Shown one piece after another: positions 35,764-43,100 of a DNA stretch of 64,000 nucleotides. Numbering within the stretch: the stretch's first letter is position 1; each line of letters begins with the position of its first letter. The DNA comes from UBA668 sp039796575 (GTDB lineage Bacteria; Actinomycetota; Acidimicrobiia; Acidimicrobiales; Ilumatobacteraceae). The stretch is taken from the NCBI GenBank assembly GCA_039796575.1, contig JBDKJP010000125.1, positions 12,515 through 76,514 on the forward strand. Direction: 5' to 3'. The notes beneath the pieces were generated by a model. That model worked only from the letters and a program-made list of their open reading frames with translations, searched no databases and had not been told where the DNA came from. The translations under genes were made by a program, and so were the position numbers.

Positions 35764-36821
35764 CCGTCATCGACACCACCGCTCCCCACTCGTCGACCGC
35801 GGTCGACGGCATCGACTGGACGCTCGCGGGTGACCAGCTCCAGCAGCTGCTCGCCGAGCTGCGCCGTGTGATCGTGGGCCAGGACCGCGTGCTCGAGCGT
35901 GTGCTCGTGGCGCTGCTGGCCGGCGGCCACTGCCTGCTCGAGGGCGTCCCCGGGCTGGGCAAGACGCTCACCGTGAGCACGCTCGCGAAGACGCTCGGCG
36001 GCACGTTCACCCGCATCCAGTTCACACCCGACCTGTTGCCGTCCGACGTCGTCGGCACCCGCGTGTACCGCCCCTCGACCGAACGGTTCGACGTGGAGTT
36101 CGGCCCGGTGTTCGCGAACTTCGTGCTCGCCGACGAGATCAACCGCGCGCCCGCGAAGGTGCAGAGCGCGCTGCTCGAGGTGATGGCCGAACGTCAGGTC
36201 AGCCTCGGCGGCACCACGTACCCGCTGCCGAAGCCGTTCCTCGTGCTCGCCACGCAGAACCCGATCGAGAGCGAAGGCGTGTACCCGCTGCCCGAGGCGC
36301 AGCGCGACCGCTTCCTGCTGCGCATCCCCGTCGACTACCCGACCGGTGCCGAGGAGCACGAGATCGTCAACCGTGCCCGCCGCACCGCGGTGGAGCCGCA
36401 GACGGTGCTGAGCATCGACGACGTGCTGCGCCTCCAGGCCGCGGCACGCGCGGTCGACGTCGACCCGGCCGTGCAGGACTACGCGGTGCGCCTCGTGCTC
36501 GCCACCCGCGACCCGAAGGCCCACGGCCTGCCGCTCGAGGGCCTGCTCGCCTACGGCGCCAGCCCGCGCGCCAGCATCGGCCTCATCCACGCCGGCCGTG
36601 CGATCGCGCTGCTGCGCGGCCGCGACCACCTCCTCCCCCAGGACATCTACGACGTCGCCTACGACGTGTTGAACCACCGCCTCGTGCTGTCGTTCGACGC
36701 GGTTGCCGACGACGTGACGGTCGACGACGTGCTGGTGACGCTGCTCACCCACGTGGTCGCGCCGCGGATGTCGTCGACGGAGCTCGCCGCCCGCGCGGCG
36801 GTCCGTCGACTGCGCTCATGA
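35760..36821 (+). CDS. MoxR-family AAA+ ATPase
   Basis: 353 residues. Walker A GVPGLGKT (62-69), Walker B NFVLADEINRAPAK, sensor LVLATQNPIESEGVYPLPEAQ and Arg-finger segment RFLLRI, all typical of MoxR. MoxR ATPases act as chaperones, often with vWA-domain clients that bind metal through MIDAS. A DUF58 protein and a vWA protein follow immediately, the standard MoxR-DUF58-vWA cassette. Translation starts at GTG 35760 overlapping the protease stop, an unusual tight link between an HtrA-like protease and a MoxR cassette. Confidence 0.95.
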   Translation: MTVIDTTAPHSSTAVDGIDWTLAGDQLQQLLAELRRVIVGQDRVLERVLVALLAGGHCLLEGVPGLGKTLTVSTLAKTLGGTFTRIQFTPDLLPSDVVGTRVYRPSTERFDVEFGPVFANFVLADEINRAPAKVQSALLEVMAERQVSLGGTTYPLPKPFLVLATQNPIESEGVYPLPEAQRDRFLLRIPVDYPTGAEEHEIVNRARRTAVEPQTVLSIDDVLRLQAAARAVDVDPAVQDYAVRLVLATRDPKAHGLPLEGLLAYGASPRASIGLIHAGRAIALLRGRDHLLPQDIYDVAYDVLNHRLVLSFDAVADDVTVDDVLVTLLTHVVAPRMSSTELAARAAVRRLRS

Positions 36822-36834
36822 TCCGGGTCGTCCG

Positions 36835-37809
36835 ATGACGATCGACACGGATCACCCGGCGTCGCCCAGCGGCCTCCCGTACCGCAGGGCGCGCCTCGCA
36901 TCACCGTCGACTGCGCCGCTCGATCGGCTGCAGCTCACGGTGATGCGCAGGATCGACGGGCTGCTCGCCGGCGACCACGCCGGCCTGCTGCCCGGCCACG
37001 GCACCGAGCGCGGCGAAGCCCGCCCGTACGTGCCCGGCGACGACCCCCGCCACATCGACTGGGCCGTCACCGCGCGCACCAACGACCCGCACGTGCGCGA
37101 CACCATCAGCGACCACGAGCTCGAGCTGTGGATCGTGTTCGACGCGTCGGCCAGCACCGCGTTCGGCACCGGCCGCAGCACGAAGCACGAGCTCGGCTGG
37201 TGCGCTGCCGGTGCGTTCGCGCTGCTCGCCGGTCGCGGCGGCAACCGCGTCGGCGCCGTGCGTTCGTCGAGCAGCCACGGTCACTTCACGCCCGCCCGAT
37301 CGGGCCGCAACCACGTGGCCGCGCTGCTGGCCGGGCTGCGGCCCGAGCCGGAGGACGGGGACGACGCCGATCTCGGTCAGGCGCTCGAACGGCTCCGCCG
37401 CACCGCACACGGTCGCGGCATGGTGGTGGTCGTCAGCGACTTCCACGGCGAGCCCACCTGGGAGCGTCCGCTGCGCGCCGTCGCCGCACGGCACGAGGTG
37501 ATCGCCGTCCAGGTCGCCGACCTCCGCGAGTTCGAACTCCCCGACGTCGGCCTCATCGCCGTGGTCGACCCCGAGACCGGCCGGCGGCGCATGGTCGACA
37601 CCGCCGACGCCACGATGCGCGACCGCTACGCGCGGCTCGCCGCCCGACGCCAGGACGCACTGACGACCCGACTGGGTCAGGTGGGCGCCGACCATCTGCT
37701 GCTGCGCACCGACCGCGACTGGGTGTTCGACCTCGTCCGCTTCGTCTCGTCGCGCCGCACCCGCCGTGCCGCCGCACGTCCCCGCAACGCCGCCCCCACA
37801 AGGACCTGA
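36835..37809 (+). CDS. DUF58 (vWA-like) protein of the MoxR cassette
   Basis: 324 residues. It carries the DUF58 signature GERGEARPYVPGDDPRHIDWAVTART-like segment (from about 60), preceded by the conserved H-x-G loop (GLLPGHGTERG), and a vWA-like fold opening with VFDASAST. There are no membrane helices, unlike many DUF58 proteins that start with two, so this one is cytosolic. DUF58 proteins are the usual partners of MoxR ATPases; their molecular role is unsettled. It starts 13 nt after moxR and ends 3 nt before the vWA gene. Confidence 0.9.
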   Translation: MTIDTDHPASPSGLPYRRARLASPSTAPLDRLQLTVMRRIDGLLAGDHAGLLPGHGTERGEARPYVPGDDPRHIDWAVTARTNDPHVRDTISDHELELWIVFDASASTAFGTGRSTKHELGWCAAGAFALLAGRGGNRVGAVRSSSSHGHFTPARSGRNHVAALLAGLRPEPEDGDDADLGQALERLRRTAHGRGMVVVVSDFHGEPTWERPLRAVAARHEVIAVQVADLREFELPDVGLIAVVDPETGRRRMVDTADATMRDRYARLAARRQDALTTRLGQVGADHLLLRTDRDWVFDLVRFVSSRRTRRAAARPRNAAPTRT

Positions 37810-37812
37810 CCC

Positions 37813-38799
37813 ATGCGCGACTTCGCCTTCCTCGCCCCCGCCCGCCTGCTGCTGCTCGTCGTCCCGATCGCGCTCGGCATCGCCTACCTGCTGCTGCAGG
37901 CCCGGCGCCGCCGCTACGCGCTGCGCTTCACCACGCTCGACCTGCTCGACGAGGTGGCGCCCGACCGGCCGGGTTGGCGTCGTCACCTCCCGGCCGTCGT
38001 GCTGCTCGTCGGTGTCGTGGTGGCCGCCCTCGCAGTCGCCAAACCGGCCGTGGCGAAGGAGACCGAGGAGCCGCAACGCATCGTCGTCCTCGCCATCGAC
38101 ACCTCGCTGTCGATGCAGGCGACCGACGTCGCACCGTCGCGCGTCGACGCCGCGAAGGCGTCGGCGATGGAGTTCCTGAAGACGGTGCCCGACGGCGTGG
38201 CCGTCGGCGTCGTCGGCTTCGATTCACGCGCCCGCCAACTGATCGCCCCCACCACCAACCTCGCCGCAGTGCAGCGCACGATCGAGAAGGCGAAGCTCGG
38301 CCAGGGGACGGCCATCGGCGAGGCCGTGTTCCTCGCGCTGGACAGCATCGAGACCGCTGCCGACCAGCTCCAGACCGCCGGCGGGGTCGCGACGGAGGGG
38401 GCCGATCCCGCCGGCACCATCGTGCTGCTGAGCGATGGTGAGACCACCGACGGCCGCCCGAACGACGAGGCCGCTGCTGCCGCGAAGGAGCAGGGCATCG
38501 CGGTGAACACCATCGCGTTCGGCACCAACGGCGGCTACGTGGAGGACCCGAGCACCGGCGAGAAGGTGAACGTGCCGGTCAACGAGCAGGCCCTCGCCGA
38601 GGTGGCCCGCAGCACCGGCGGGCAGGCCCTGCGCGCCGAGACCGCCGACGAGCTCGCGTCGATCTACGAACGGCTCGGCCGCAGCGTGGTGGTGGAGGTG
38701 CAGCGCGAGGAGGTCACCGACTGGTTCGCCGCGATCGCCGTGCTGCTGCTCGCCGCCGCGGCCACCGGCAGCCTCCTCTGGTTCGGCCGCCTCCCCTGA
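37813..38799 (+). CDS. BatA-like membrane vWA-domain protein
   Basis: 328 residues. The order is two N-terminal membrane helices (about 8-28 and 59-79), a vWA domain, and a C-terminal helix (about 304-323). The MIDAS motif DTSLSM (DxSxS) is intact, with the later Thr (GQGTAIGE) and Asp (LLSDGETTD) of the site. This is the BatA/BatB layout seen in aerotolerance-type operons, and it is the likely MIDAS client of the MoxR ATPase encoded two genes earlier. It is the last gene of the regulator-kinase-protease-MoxR-DUF58 run and is followed 9 nt later by a repeat element. Confidence 0.92.
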   Translation: MRDFAFLAPARLLLLVVPIALGIAYLLLQARRRRYALRFTTLDLLDEVAPDRPGWRRHLPAVVLLVGVVVAALAVAKPAVAKETEEPQRIVVLAIDTSLSMQATDVAPSRVDAAKASAMEFLKTVPDGVAVGVVGFDSRARQLIAPTTNLAAVQRTIEKAKLGQGTAIGEAVFLALDSIETAADQLQTAGGVATEGADPAGTIVLLSDGETTDGRPNDEAAAAAKEQGIAVNTIAFGTNGGYVEDPSTGEKVNVPVNEQALAEVARSTGGQALRAETADELASIYERLGRSVVVEVQREEVTDWFAAIAVLLLAAAATGSLLWFGRLP

Positions 38800-38808
38800 G
38801 CTGGTGAG

Positions 38809-38885
38809 CTTCTGGGCGTGTTTCGTCCCAGCGCGGCTTCTGGTCGGTCTCCGTCCCGGAAACCGGGACGGAGACCGACCAGAAG
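38809..38885. repeat. Intergenic palindromic element, copy A
   Basis: A half-arm CTTCTGGGCGTGTTTCGTCC(C) (38809-38829) is followed exactly 28 bp downstream by a perfect hairpin with 23-bp arms and an AAA loop (38837-38885). The hairpin starts with the same CTTCTGG and ends its arm with CGTCCCGG. It lies between the convergent vWA and CMD genes. Copies B (39566-39640) and C (63959-64000) share the design. Confidence 0.9.
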
Positions 38886-38892
38886 CCCTCGC

Positions 38893-39543
38893 TCAGTCGT
38901 CGGTGGGGCGGCTGATGGCCGCGCCGACGTCGAAGCCGGCGAACCCCTCGGGCGCCGCGACCTCCACGATCGGCTCGTCGCGGTCGTCGAACTCCAGCCG
39001 CAACGCACGCGTCATGGTGGCGTGCATCTCGTACATCGCCGTGATGTAGGTGAGCTCGAGGATCTCCTCGTCGGACAGGTGTGCCTTCAACGCGTCGAAC
39101 ACCGCGTCGGGCACCCGCCCACCGTCGTACACGAGGCAGTCGGTGTAGGCGAGCACCGCGCGCTGCACCGGTGAGAACACCTCGCTCGTCGACCATGCGG
39201 GGATTGCCGCGATCATCTCCTCGCTCATCCCGAGCGCGCGGCAGCTCTTGCAGTGCTGCGAGAACACGAACTGGCTGCCGCGCGCCCAGCCGGCGCGGGT
39301 CTGGCCCAGTTCGCGGAGCACCGGGTCGAGCAGACGGCTCGGGCTGCGGTAGAGCCCGAACCCCTGCACCGAGTGCCGCAGCACGTCGGGCACCAGCGCG
39401 AACACCGTCCACCAGTCGCCGGGCGTGCCGGTCTCGGTGCCGGGCTCGTCGACCGGGTCGCGGTCACCGAAGAGGTGGTCGTACATCTGCAGCGTCAGCG
39501 GATCGGTGGTCTCGCTGCGGCGGACCTCACGCAACCTGGGCAT
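38893..39543 (-). CDS. Carboxymuconolactone decarboxylase/AhpD-like protein with CxxC
   Basis: 216 residues, helical CMD fold. The active-site region VFSQHCKSCRALG contains a full CxxC pair with a preceding His, as in alkylhydroperoxidase AhpD, so thiol peroxidase or disulfide chemistry is possible. This differs from the single-Cys homologue at 5085-5639. ATG 39543 has a near-perfect ribosome site (AAGGAG, 6 nt spacing). The gene is bracketed by palindromic elements A (downstream) and B (upstream). Confidence 0.88.
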   Translation of the reverse strand: MPRLREVRRSETTDPLTLQMYDHLFGDRDPVDEPGTETGTPGDWWTVFALVPDVLRHSVQGFGLYRSPSRLLDPVLRELGQTRAGWARGSQFVFSQHCKSCRALGMSEEMIAAIPAWSTSEVFSPVQRAVLAYTDCLVYDGGRVPDAVFDALKAHLSDEEILELTYITAMYEMHATMTRALRLEFDDRDEPIVEVAAPEGFAGFDVGAAISRPTDD

Positions 39544-39565
39544 CGTCACTCCTTCGGAAAACGGG

Positions 39566-39640
39566 TTCTGGGCGTGTTGCGTCCCGGAAACCGGGACGCA
39601 ACACGCCCAGAAGCGAATTCGGGACGAATCACGCCCAGAA
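39566..39640. repeat. Intergenic palindromic element, copy B (reverse orientation)
   Basis: A perfect hairpin with 22-bp arms and AAA loop (39566-39612; arm TTCTGGGCGTGTTGCGTCCC plus GG) is followed by a separate half-arm GGGACGAATCACGCCCAGAA (39621-39640), whose end lies 28 bp beyond the hairpin end. It is the mirror image of copy A. It sits between the CMD gene start and the end of the Asn/Ser/Thr-rich protein gene. Confidence 0.9.
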
Positions 39641-39658
39641 AGTCTGGCTGACCGGGGC

Positions 39659-40129
39659 TCAGTCGTCCGAGCCGTGGCCGCCGTGGTCGTCCGAGCCGCT
39701 GTCGTCGCCGCCGCGGCCGCGACCACGGCCGTGACCGCCGTCGTCGTCGCTGTCGTCGTCGATGGTGTTCGACGTGGCGGTGTTGCCGGTGCTGACCTCG
39801 GTGGCGTCGTCGGCGCCGTGACCGCCGTGGCGACGGCCGTGGTCGTCGATCGAGTTGGCGGTGCTGTTCGACGTCTCGGTGCTGTTCGAGGTCTCGGTGC
39901 TGTTGGCCGTGCTGTTCGAGGTCTCGGTGCTGTTCGACGTGGCGGTCGTGTTCGACGTGGCAGTCGAGTTGGGGGTCTCGGTCGAGTTCGACACCGAGGC
40001 GACCGTGGCGGGCACGATCTCCGGGCGGGAGGAACCGGCACCGGCGGCGGCGAAGCCGGCGGCGCCGAAGAGGACAATGCCGGTGATGGTGCTGACGATG
40101 ACGGTGCGGCGGCTGGTCTTGCTGTTCAT
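39659..40129 (-). CDS. Secreted low-complexity protein with Asn-Ser-Thr repeats and His/Asp-rich tail
   Basis: 156 residues. A Sec signal peptide (SRRTVIVSTITGIVLFGAAG...) precedes about 60 residues made of tandem units like SNSTETSNSTA. A tail of Asp, Gly, His, Arg and Ser (DDDSDDDGGHGRGRGRGG) follows. The repeat is visible at DNA level as alternating GTGCTGTTCGA..TCTCG blocks, so it can expand or shrink by recombination. The NST triplets fit N-glycosylation sequons and the His/Asp tail could bind metal ions or be intrinsically disordered; both are inference. ATG 40129 has AGGAG at 7 nt. The large minus-strand frame upstream of this start is only an overlap with the MFS gene. No family recognised. 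Confidence 0.75.
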   Translation of the reverse strand: MNSKTSRRTVIVSTITGIVLFGAAGFAAAGAGSSRPEIVPATVASVSNSTETPNSTATSNTTATSNSTETSNSTANSTETSNSTETSNSTANSIDDHGRRHGGHGADDATEVSTGNTATSNTIDDDSDDDGGHGRGRGRGGDDSGSDDHGGHGSDD

Positions 40130-40184
40130 GGTGGGCTCCTGTGTGGTGGTTGCGATCGGGGAACACCGAGGACACGACCACCGC

Positions 40185-40244
40185 GGACGAAACGTTTTGT
40201 CCCTTCCCGTTCTTGGAAAACCCCTCTCGTCGTCTTGGAAAACC
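40185..40244. promoter_or_regulatory. Operator-like palindrome and direct repeats in divergent promoter region
   Basis: A near-perfect 18-bp palindrome GGACGAAACGTTTTGTCC (40185-40202, one mismatched pair) is followed by two identical 12-mers TCTTGGAAAACC at 40211-40222 and 40233-40244. Their 22-bp period is two helical turns. They lie between the divergent Asn/Ser/Thr-rich protein and MFS genes and are AT-richer than the surroundings. Confidence 0.55.
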
Positions 40245-40276
40245 TTGCCGACCCGTGCACGTCCGCGTGACGCCCG

Positions 40277-40282
40277 TAGGGT
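40277..40282 (+). promoter_or_regulatory. TAGGGT -10 hexamer of Bcr/CflA-type MFS gene
   Basis: TANNNT hexamer 6 nt before GTG 40289. Confidence 0.5.
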
Positions 40283-40288
40283 GGAACG

Positions 40289-41554
40289 GTGACGCAGACG
40301 GCCCCCGACACCCGCCCGGATCGACCCGCGCGGGTGCCCGGTGAGGCCAGCGGCCGCGAGTTCATCGCCCTCGTCACGGCGCTGATGGCGATGACCGCGC
40401 TGGGCATCGACCTGATGCTCCCGGCGTTCCCCGACATCCGCGCCGAGTTCGGCATGTCGGCCGACTCCACGCAGGTGACGTGGATCATCACCGCCTACTT
40501 CCTCGGCATGGCCATCGGTCCGTGGCTGTTCGGCCCGGCATCCGATCGCTACGGGCGGCGACGCCTGGTGTTCCTCGGACTCGCCCTGTACGTCGTCGGC
40601 TCGTCGGCGGCTGCACTGTCGACCAGTTGGGAGCTGCTCATCGTCGCCCGCTTCGTGTGGGGCGTGGGAGCCAGCGGCCCGCGATCGCTGGCGGTCACCA
40701 TCATCCGCGACCGCCACGAGGGCAGCACCATGGCCCGCCTGATGTCGATGATCATGGCCGTGTTCATGCTGGTGCCGATCATCGCCCCCGCACTCGGTGC
40801 CGGGCTCATCGCCTTCCTGCCCTGGCGGGTGGTGTTCTGGTTCCCGGCTGTGATGGCGCTGGTGCTGATGGTGTGGACCCGCCGTCTGCCCGAGACGCTC
40901 AGCGACCACAACCGCCGACCGTTCACGTTGCGGTCGGTGGCCGGCGCGAGCCGCGAGGTGGCGCGCCACCGCCAGACCGTGGCGCTCACCATCGCGATGA
41001 CGTTCCTGTACTCGATGATGACCTCGTACCTCGCCGGCTCCGAGGTCATCCTCGGCGACGTGTACGGCTACGGCGACTGGTTCCCGCTGTTCTTCGGCGT
41101 CATCGCCGTCCTGCTCGCCGCGAACTCGCTGTCGAACGCCCGCCTGGTGCAACGGTTGGGTGTGGTGCGGTTGCTGCGCACGCAGTCGCTGCTCGGTGTG
41201 GCGGCGTGCGTGTTCCTGTTCGCCGTCTCGATGTTGAACGCCGGCGTGCCGAACTTCTGGCTGTTCTCGTTCGGCGTGTGCCTGGTGATGCCGATGGTGC
41301 AGGGCCTCAGCCCCAGCAGCAACACGGCCGCGATGACCCCGCTCCCCCACGTGGCGGGCACGGCGTCGGCCATCATCGCCACCGTCACCACCGCCGGCGG
41401 CGCGGTGCTCGGCGGCATCGCCAGCAACGCGTTCGACGGCACGGTGCGGCCGTTCGCCGGCTACTTCCTGGCGTTCATGGGGTGCACCGCGGCGTGCATC
41501 TGGTGGGGCACCGCCGTGGCGCGACGGACAGTCCCGCACACGCCGACTGCGTGA
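40289..41554 (+). CDS. MFS efflux transporter, Bcr/CflA-like
   Basis: 421 residues, 12 predicted membrane helices. The first helix carries the family's ALGIDLMLPAFPDI motif, the loop 2-3 signature is PASDRYGRRRLVF, and RFVWGVGASGPRSLAVTIIRD matches drug:H+ antiporter-1 members. It probably exports a drug-like or toxic metabolite by proton antiport; the substrate is unknown. It starts with GTG 40289, 6 nt after TAGGGT, so it is probably leaderless. The upstream region holds operator-like repeats. The DM13 gene follows 35 nt downstream. Confidence 0.92.
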   Translation: MTQTAPDTRPDRPARVPGEASGREFIALVTALMAMTALGIDLMLPAFPDIRAEFGMSADSTQVTWIITAYFLGMAIGPWLFGPASDRYGRRRLVFLGLALYVVGSSAAALSTSWELLIVARFVWGVGASGPRSLAVTIIRDRHEGSTMARLMSMIMAVFMLVPIIAPALGAGLIAFLPWRVVFWFPAVMALVLMVWTRRLPETLSDHNRRPFTLRSVAGASREVARHRQTVALTIAMTFLYSMMTSYLAGSEVILGDVYGYGDWFPLFFGVIAVLLAANSLSNARLVQRLGVVRLLRTQSLLGVAACVFLFAVSMLNAGVPNFWLFSFGVCLVMPMVQGLSPSSNTAAMTPLPHVAGTASAIIATVTTAGGAVLGGIASNAFDGTVRPFAGYFLAFMGCTAACIWWGTAVARRTVPHTPTA

Positions 41555-41589
41555 CCCATCCCGCTCGTCGTCGGCGACGAACCGATGCC

Positions 41590-42054
41590 ATGGTCTCTTC
41601 TCGCCGGCGACGTCCGCTCATCCTGGCCGCGACGCTCGCGATCCTCGCAGTCATGGTGGTCGCATTCGGCTACTTCGAGGTGCACACGCTGGTCGTCGAC
41701 GACCGTGTCGACGAGTCCGTACCCGCCGCCGCAGGGTCGACGTGGCAAGGGTCGTTCGCCGGGCTCGACCACGAGACGTCGGGTGACGCCACGGTGCTCG
41801 ACACCCCCGATGGCCAGTTCGTGCGCTTCGACGACTTCCGCACCTCGAACGGCCCCGACCTCCACGTGTTCCTCGTCCCAGCGGGCGCCACCGATGTGTC
41901 AGACGCGATCGACCTCGGGCAGTTGAAGGGCAACGTCGGGGCGCAGAACTACGAGCTGCCGTCAACGGTCGACCTCACCCGGTACCCGCAGGTGCTCGTG
42001 TGGTGCGTCCGCTTCGGCAGCGCCTTCGGTTCGGCGGCCCTGACCCCCGCCTGA
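41590..42054 (+). CDS. Membrane-anchored DM13-domain protein
   Basis: 154 residues. One N-terminal membrane helix (about 8-28) precedes a DM13 domain: GSFAGLDHETSGDATVLD, VRFDDFRTSNGPDLHVFLVP and a terminal VLVWCVRFGSAFGSAAL. DM13 domains are beta-sandwiches proposed to take part in extracytoplasmic electron transfer through a conserved Cys, present here in the VWCVRF strand. It lies 35 nt after the MFS gene and may be co-transcribed. Its stop abuts the ROK kinase stop with no gap (TGATCA), leaving no room for a terminator. Confidence 0.88.
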   Translation: MVSSRRRRPLILAATLAILAVMVVAFGYFEVHTLVVDDRVDESVPAAAGSTWQGSFAGLDHETSGDATVLDTPDGQFVRFDDFRTSNGPDLHVFLVPAGATDVSDAIDLGQLKGNVGAQNYELPSTVDLTRYPQVLVWCVRFGSAFGSAALTPA

Positions 42055-43074
42055 TCACATCGGGAAGACGTTGCGGGCGGCGACGGCCGCACCGCGCGCA
42101 CCGGCCATGTCGAGGTCGGGCACGAGTGCGATCTCGGCCACCTCGCGCTGCTCGTCGCGCAGGTGGATGTGCTCGGTGACCGCGGCGAGGAACCAGTCGC
42201 GGAACTCGGGCGCCGCCTCCACCGCACCGCCCCCAACGAAGTAGGCGTGCGGGTCGGTGAAGTTGGCGGCGATGGTGAACAACCGACCGAGCGCCATCGC
42301 CTGCTGTGCGAACACCTTGCGCGCCATCTCGTCGCCGCGCTCCGCGAAGTCGCGCAGCGCCTTCGCCGCGTCGGCGATCGGCAGCGACGCCAGCTCGTGG
42401 TCGGGGTAGCGGGTCAGCCAGTACGGCAGCAGGTTGAGGCGGATGCCGGTGAGCGACGCCACGCTCTCGGCGTCGCCGCGGAACCCGCAGTTGCACTGCG
42501 GCATCGGCTGGTCGGGCTCGAGCAACCCGTCCATCGGGATGTGCACGTGCCCGAGCTCACCCGCCATGCCGACGGCACCGCCCACCACGTTGCCCGCCTC
42601 GATGACACCCCCGCCGAGCCCGGTGCCGACGATGGCCGACACCGACGACCGGTGCGCGGCGGTGAACCCGAAGTGCGCGTAGTGCGCGTACATCGCTGCC
42701 GCGTTGCCGTCGTTCGTGTAGACGACCGGCAGGCCGAGCCGCGCCTCGAGCGCGCCACGGATGTCGAACCCCCACCACTCGGGCATGGAGAAGTTCGTGG
42801 CACCCTTCGACGAGATCACGCCGTCGGCCGATGCCGGCCCCGGCGTGTCGAGGCCCACGGCCAACACCTGTGCACGGTCGACGCCGGTGACCTCGAGACC
42901 GTGATCGAACACGGCGGCCAACGCCTCCACCGCAGGGCCGGGGCCCTCGGTGACGGCGCTCGGCAGCTCGATCATGTGGTCGATGAGGAACCGGCCCTCG
43001 GTGTCGAGCACCGTGACGTTGTTCTTCGTCCCCCCGTTGTCGATGCCCACGATCACGGACGGTGCAGCAGCCAT
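42055..43074 (-). CDS. ROK-family sugar kinase
   Basis: 339 residues. Phosphate-1 motif GIDNGGTKNNVTVLD, catalytic-loop region SMPEWWGFDIRGAL...YTNDGNAAAM (Asp of NDGN as base) and ATP-binding GTGLGGGVI are intact, so sugar phosphorylation is expected, probably on a hexose or amino sugar. The ROK zinc motif CxCGxxGCxE is degenerate: CNCGFRGDAE replaces the third Cys by Asp, so zinc binding may be altered. ATG 43074 follows TAGCAT by 7 nt (leaderless). No regulator domain is fused, so it is a kinase rather than a NagC-type repressor. Confidence 0.9.
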   Translation of the reverse strand: MAAAPSVIVGIDNGGTKNNVTVLDTEGRFLIDHMIELPSAVTEGPGPAVEALAAVFDHGLEVTGVDRAQVLAVGLDTPGPASADGVISSKGATNFSMPEWWGFDIRGALEARLGLPVVYTNDGNAAAMYAHYAHFGFTAAHRSSVSAIVGTGLGGGVIEAGNVVGGAVGMAGELGHVHIPMDGLLEPDQPMPQCNCGFRGDAESVASLTGIRLNLLPYWLTRYPDHELASLPIADAAKALRDFAERGDEMARKVFAQQAMALGRLFTIAANFTDPHAYFVGGGAVEAAPEFRDWFLAAVTEHIHLRDEQREVAEIALVPDLDMAGARGAAVAARNVFPM

Positions 43075-43081
43075 GACGGCG

Positions 43082-43087
43082 ATGCTA
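43082..43087 (-). promoter_or_regulatory. TAGCAT -10 hexamer of ROK kinase gene
   Basis: TANNNT hexamer 7 nt before ATG 43074. Confidence 0.5.
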
Positions 43088-43100
43088 GGCGTCGTCCGGA

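Noticed and set aside
40130..41539. Upstream extension of the Asn/Ser/Thr-rich protein to more than 600 residues
   Set aside because: The extension is antisense to the MFS gene and crosses the divergent promoter; ATG 40129 has a strong ribosome site and starts a signal peptide.
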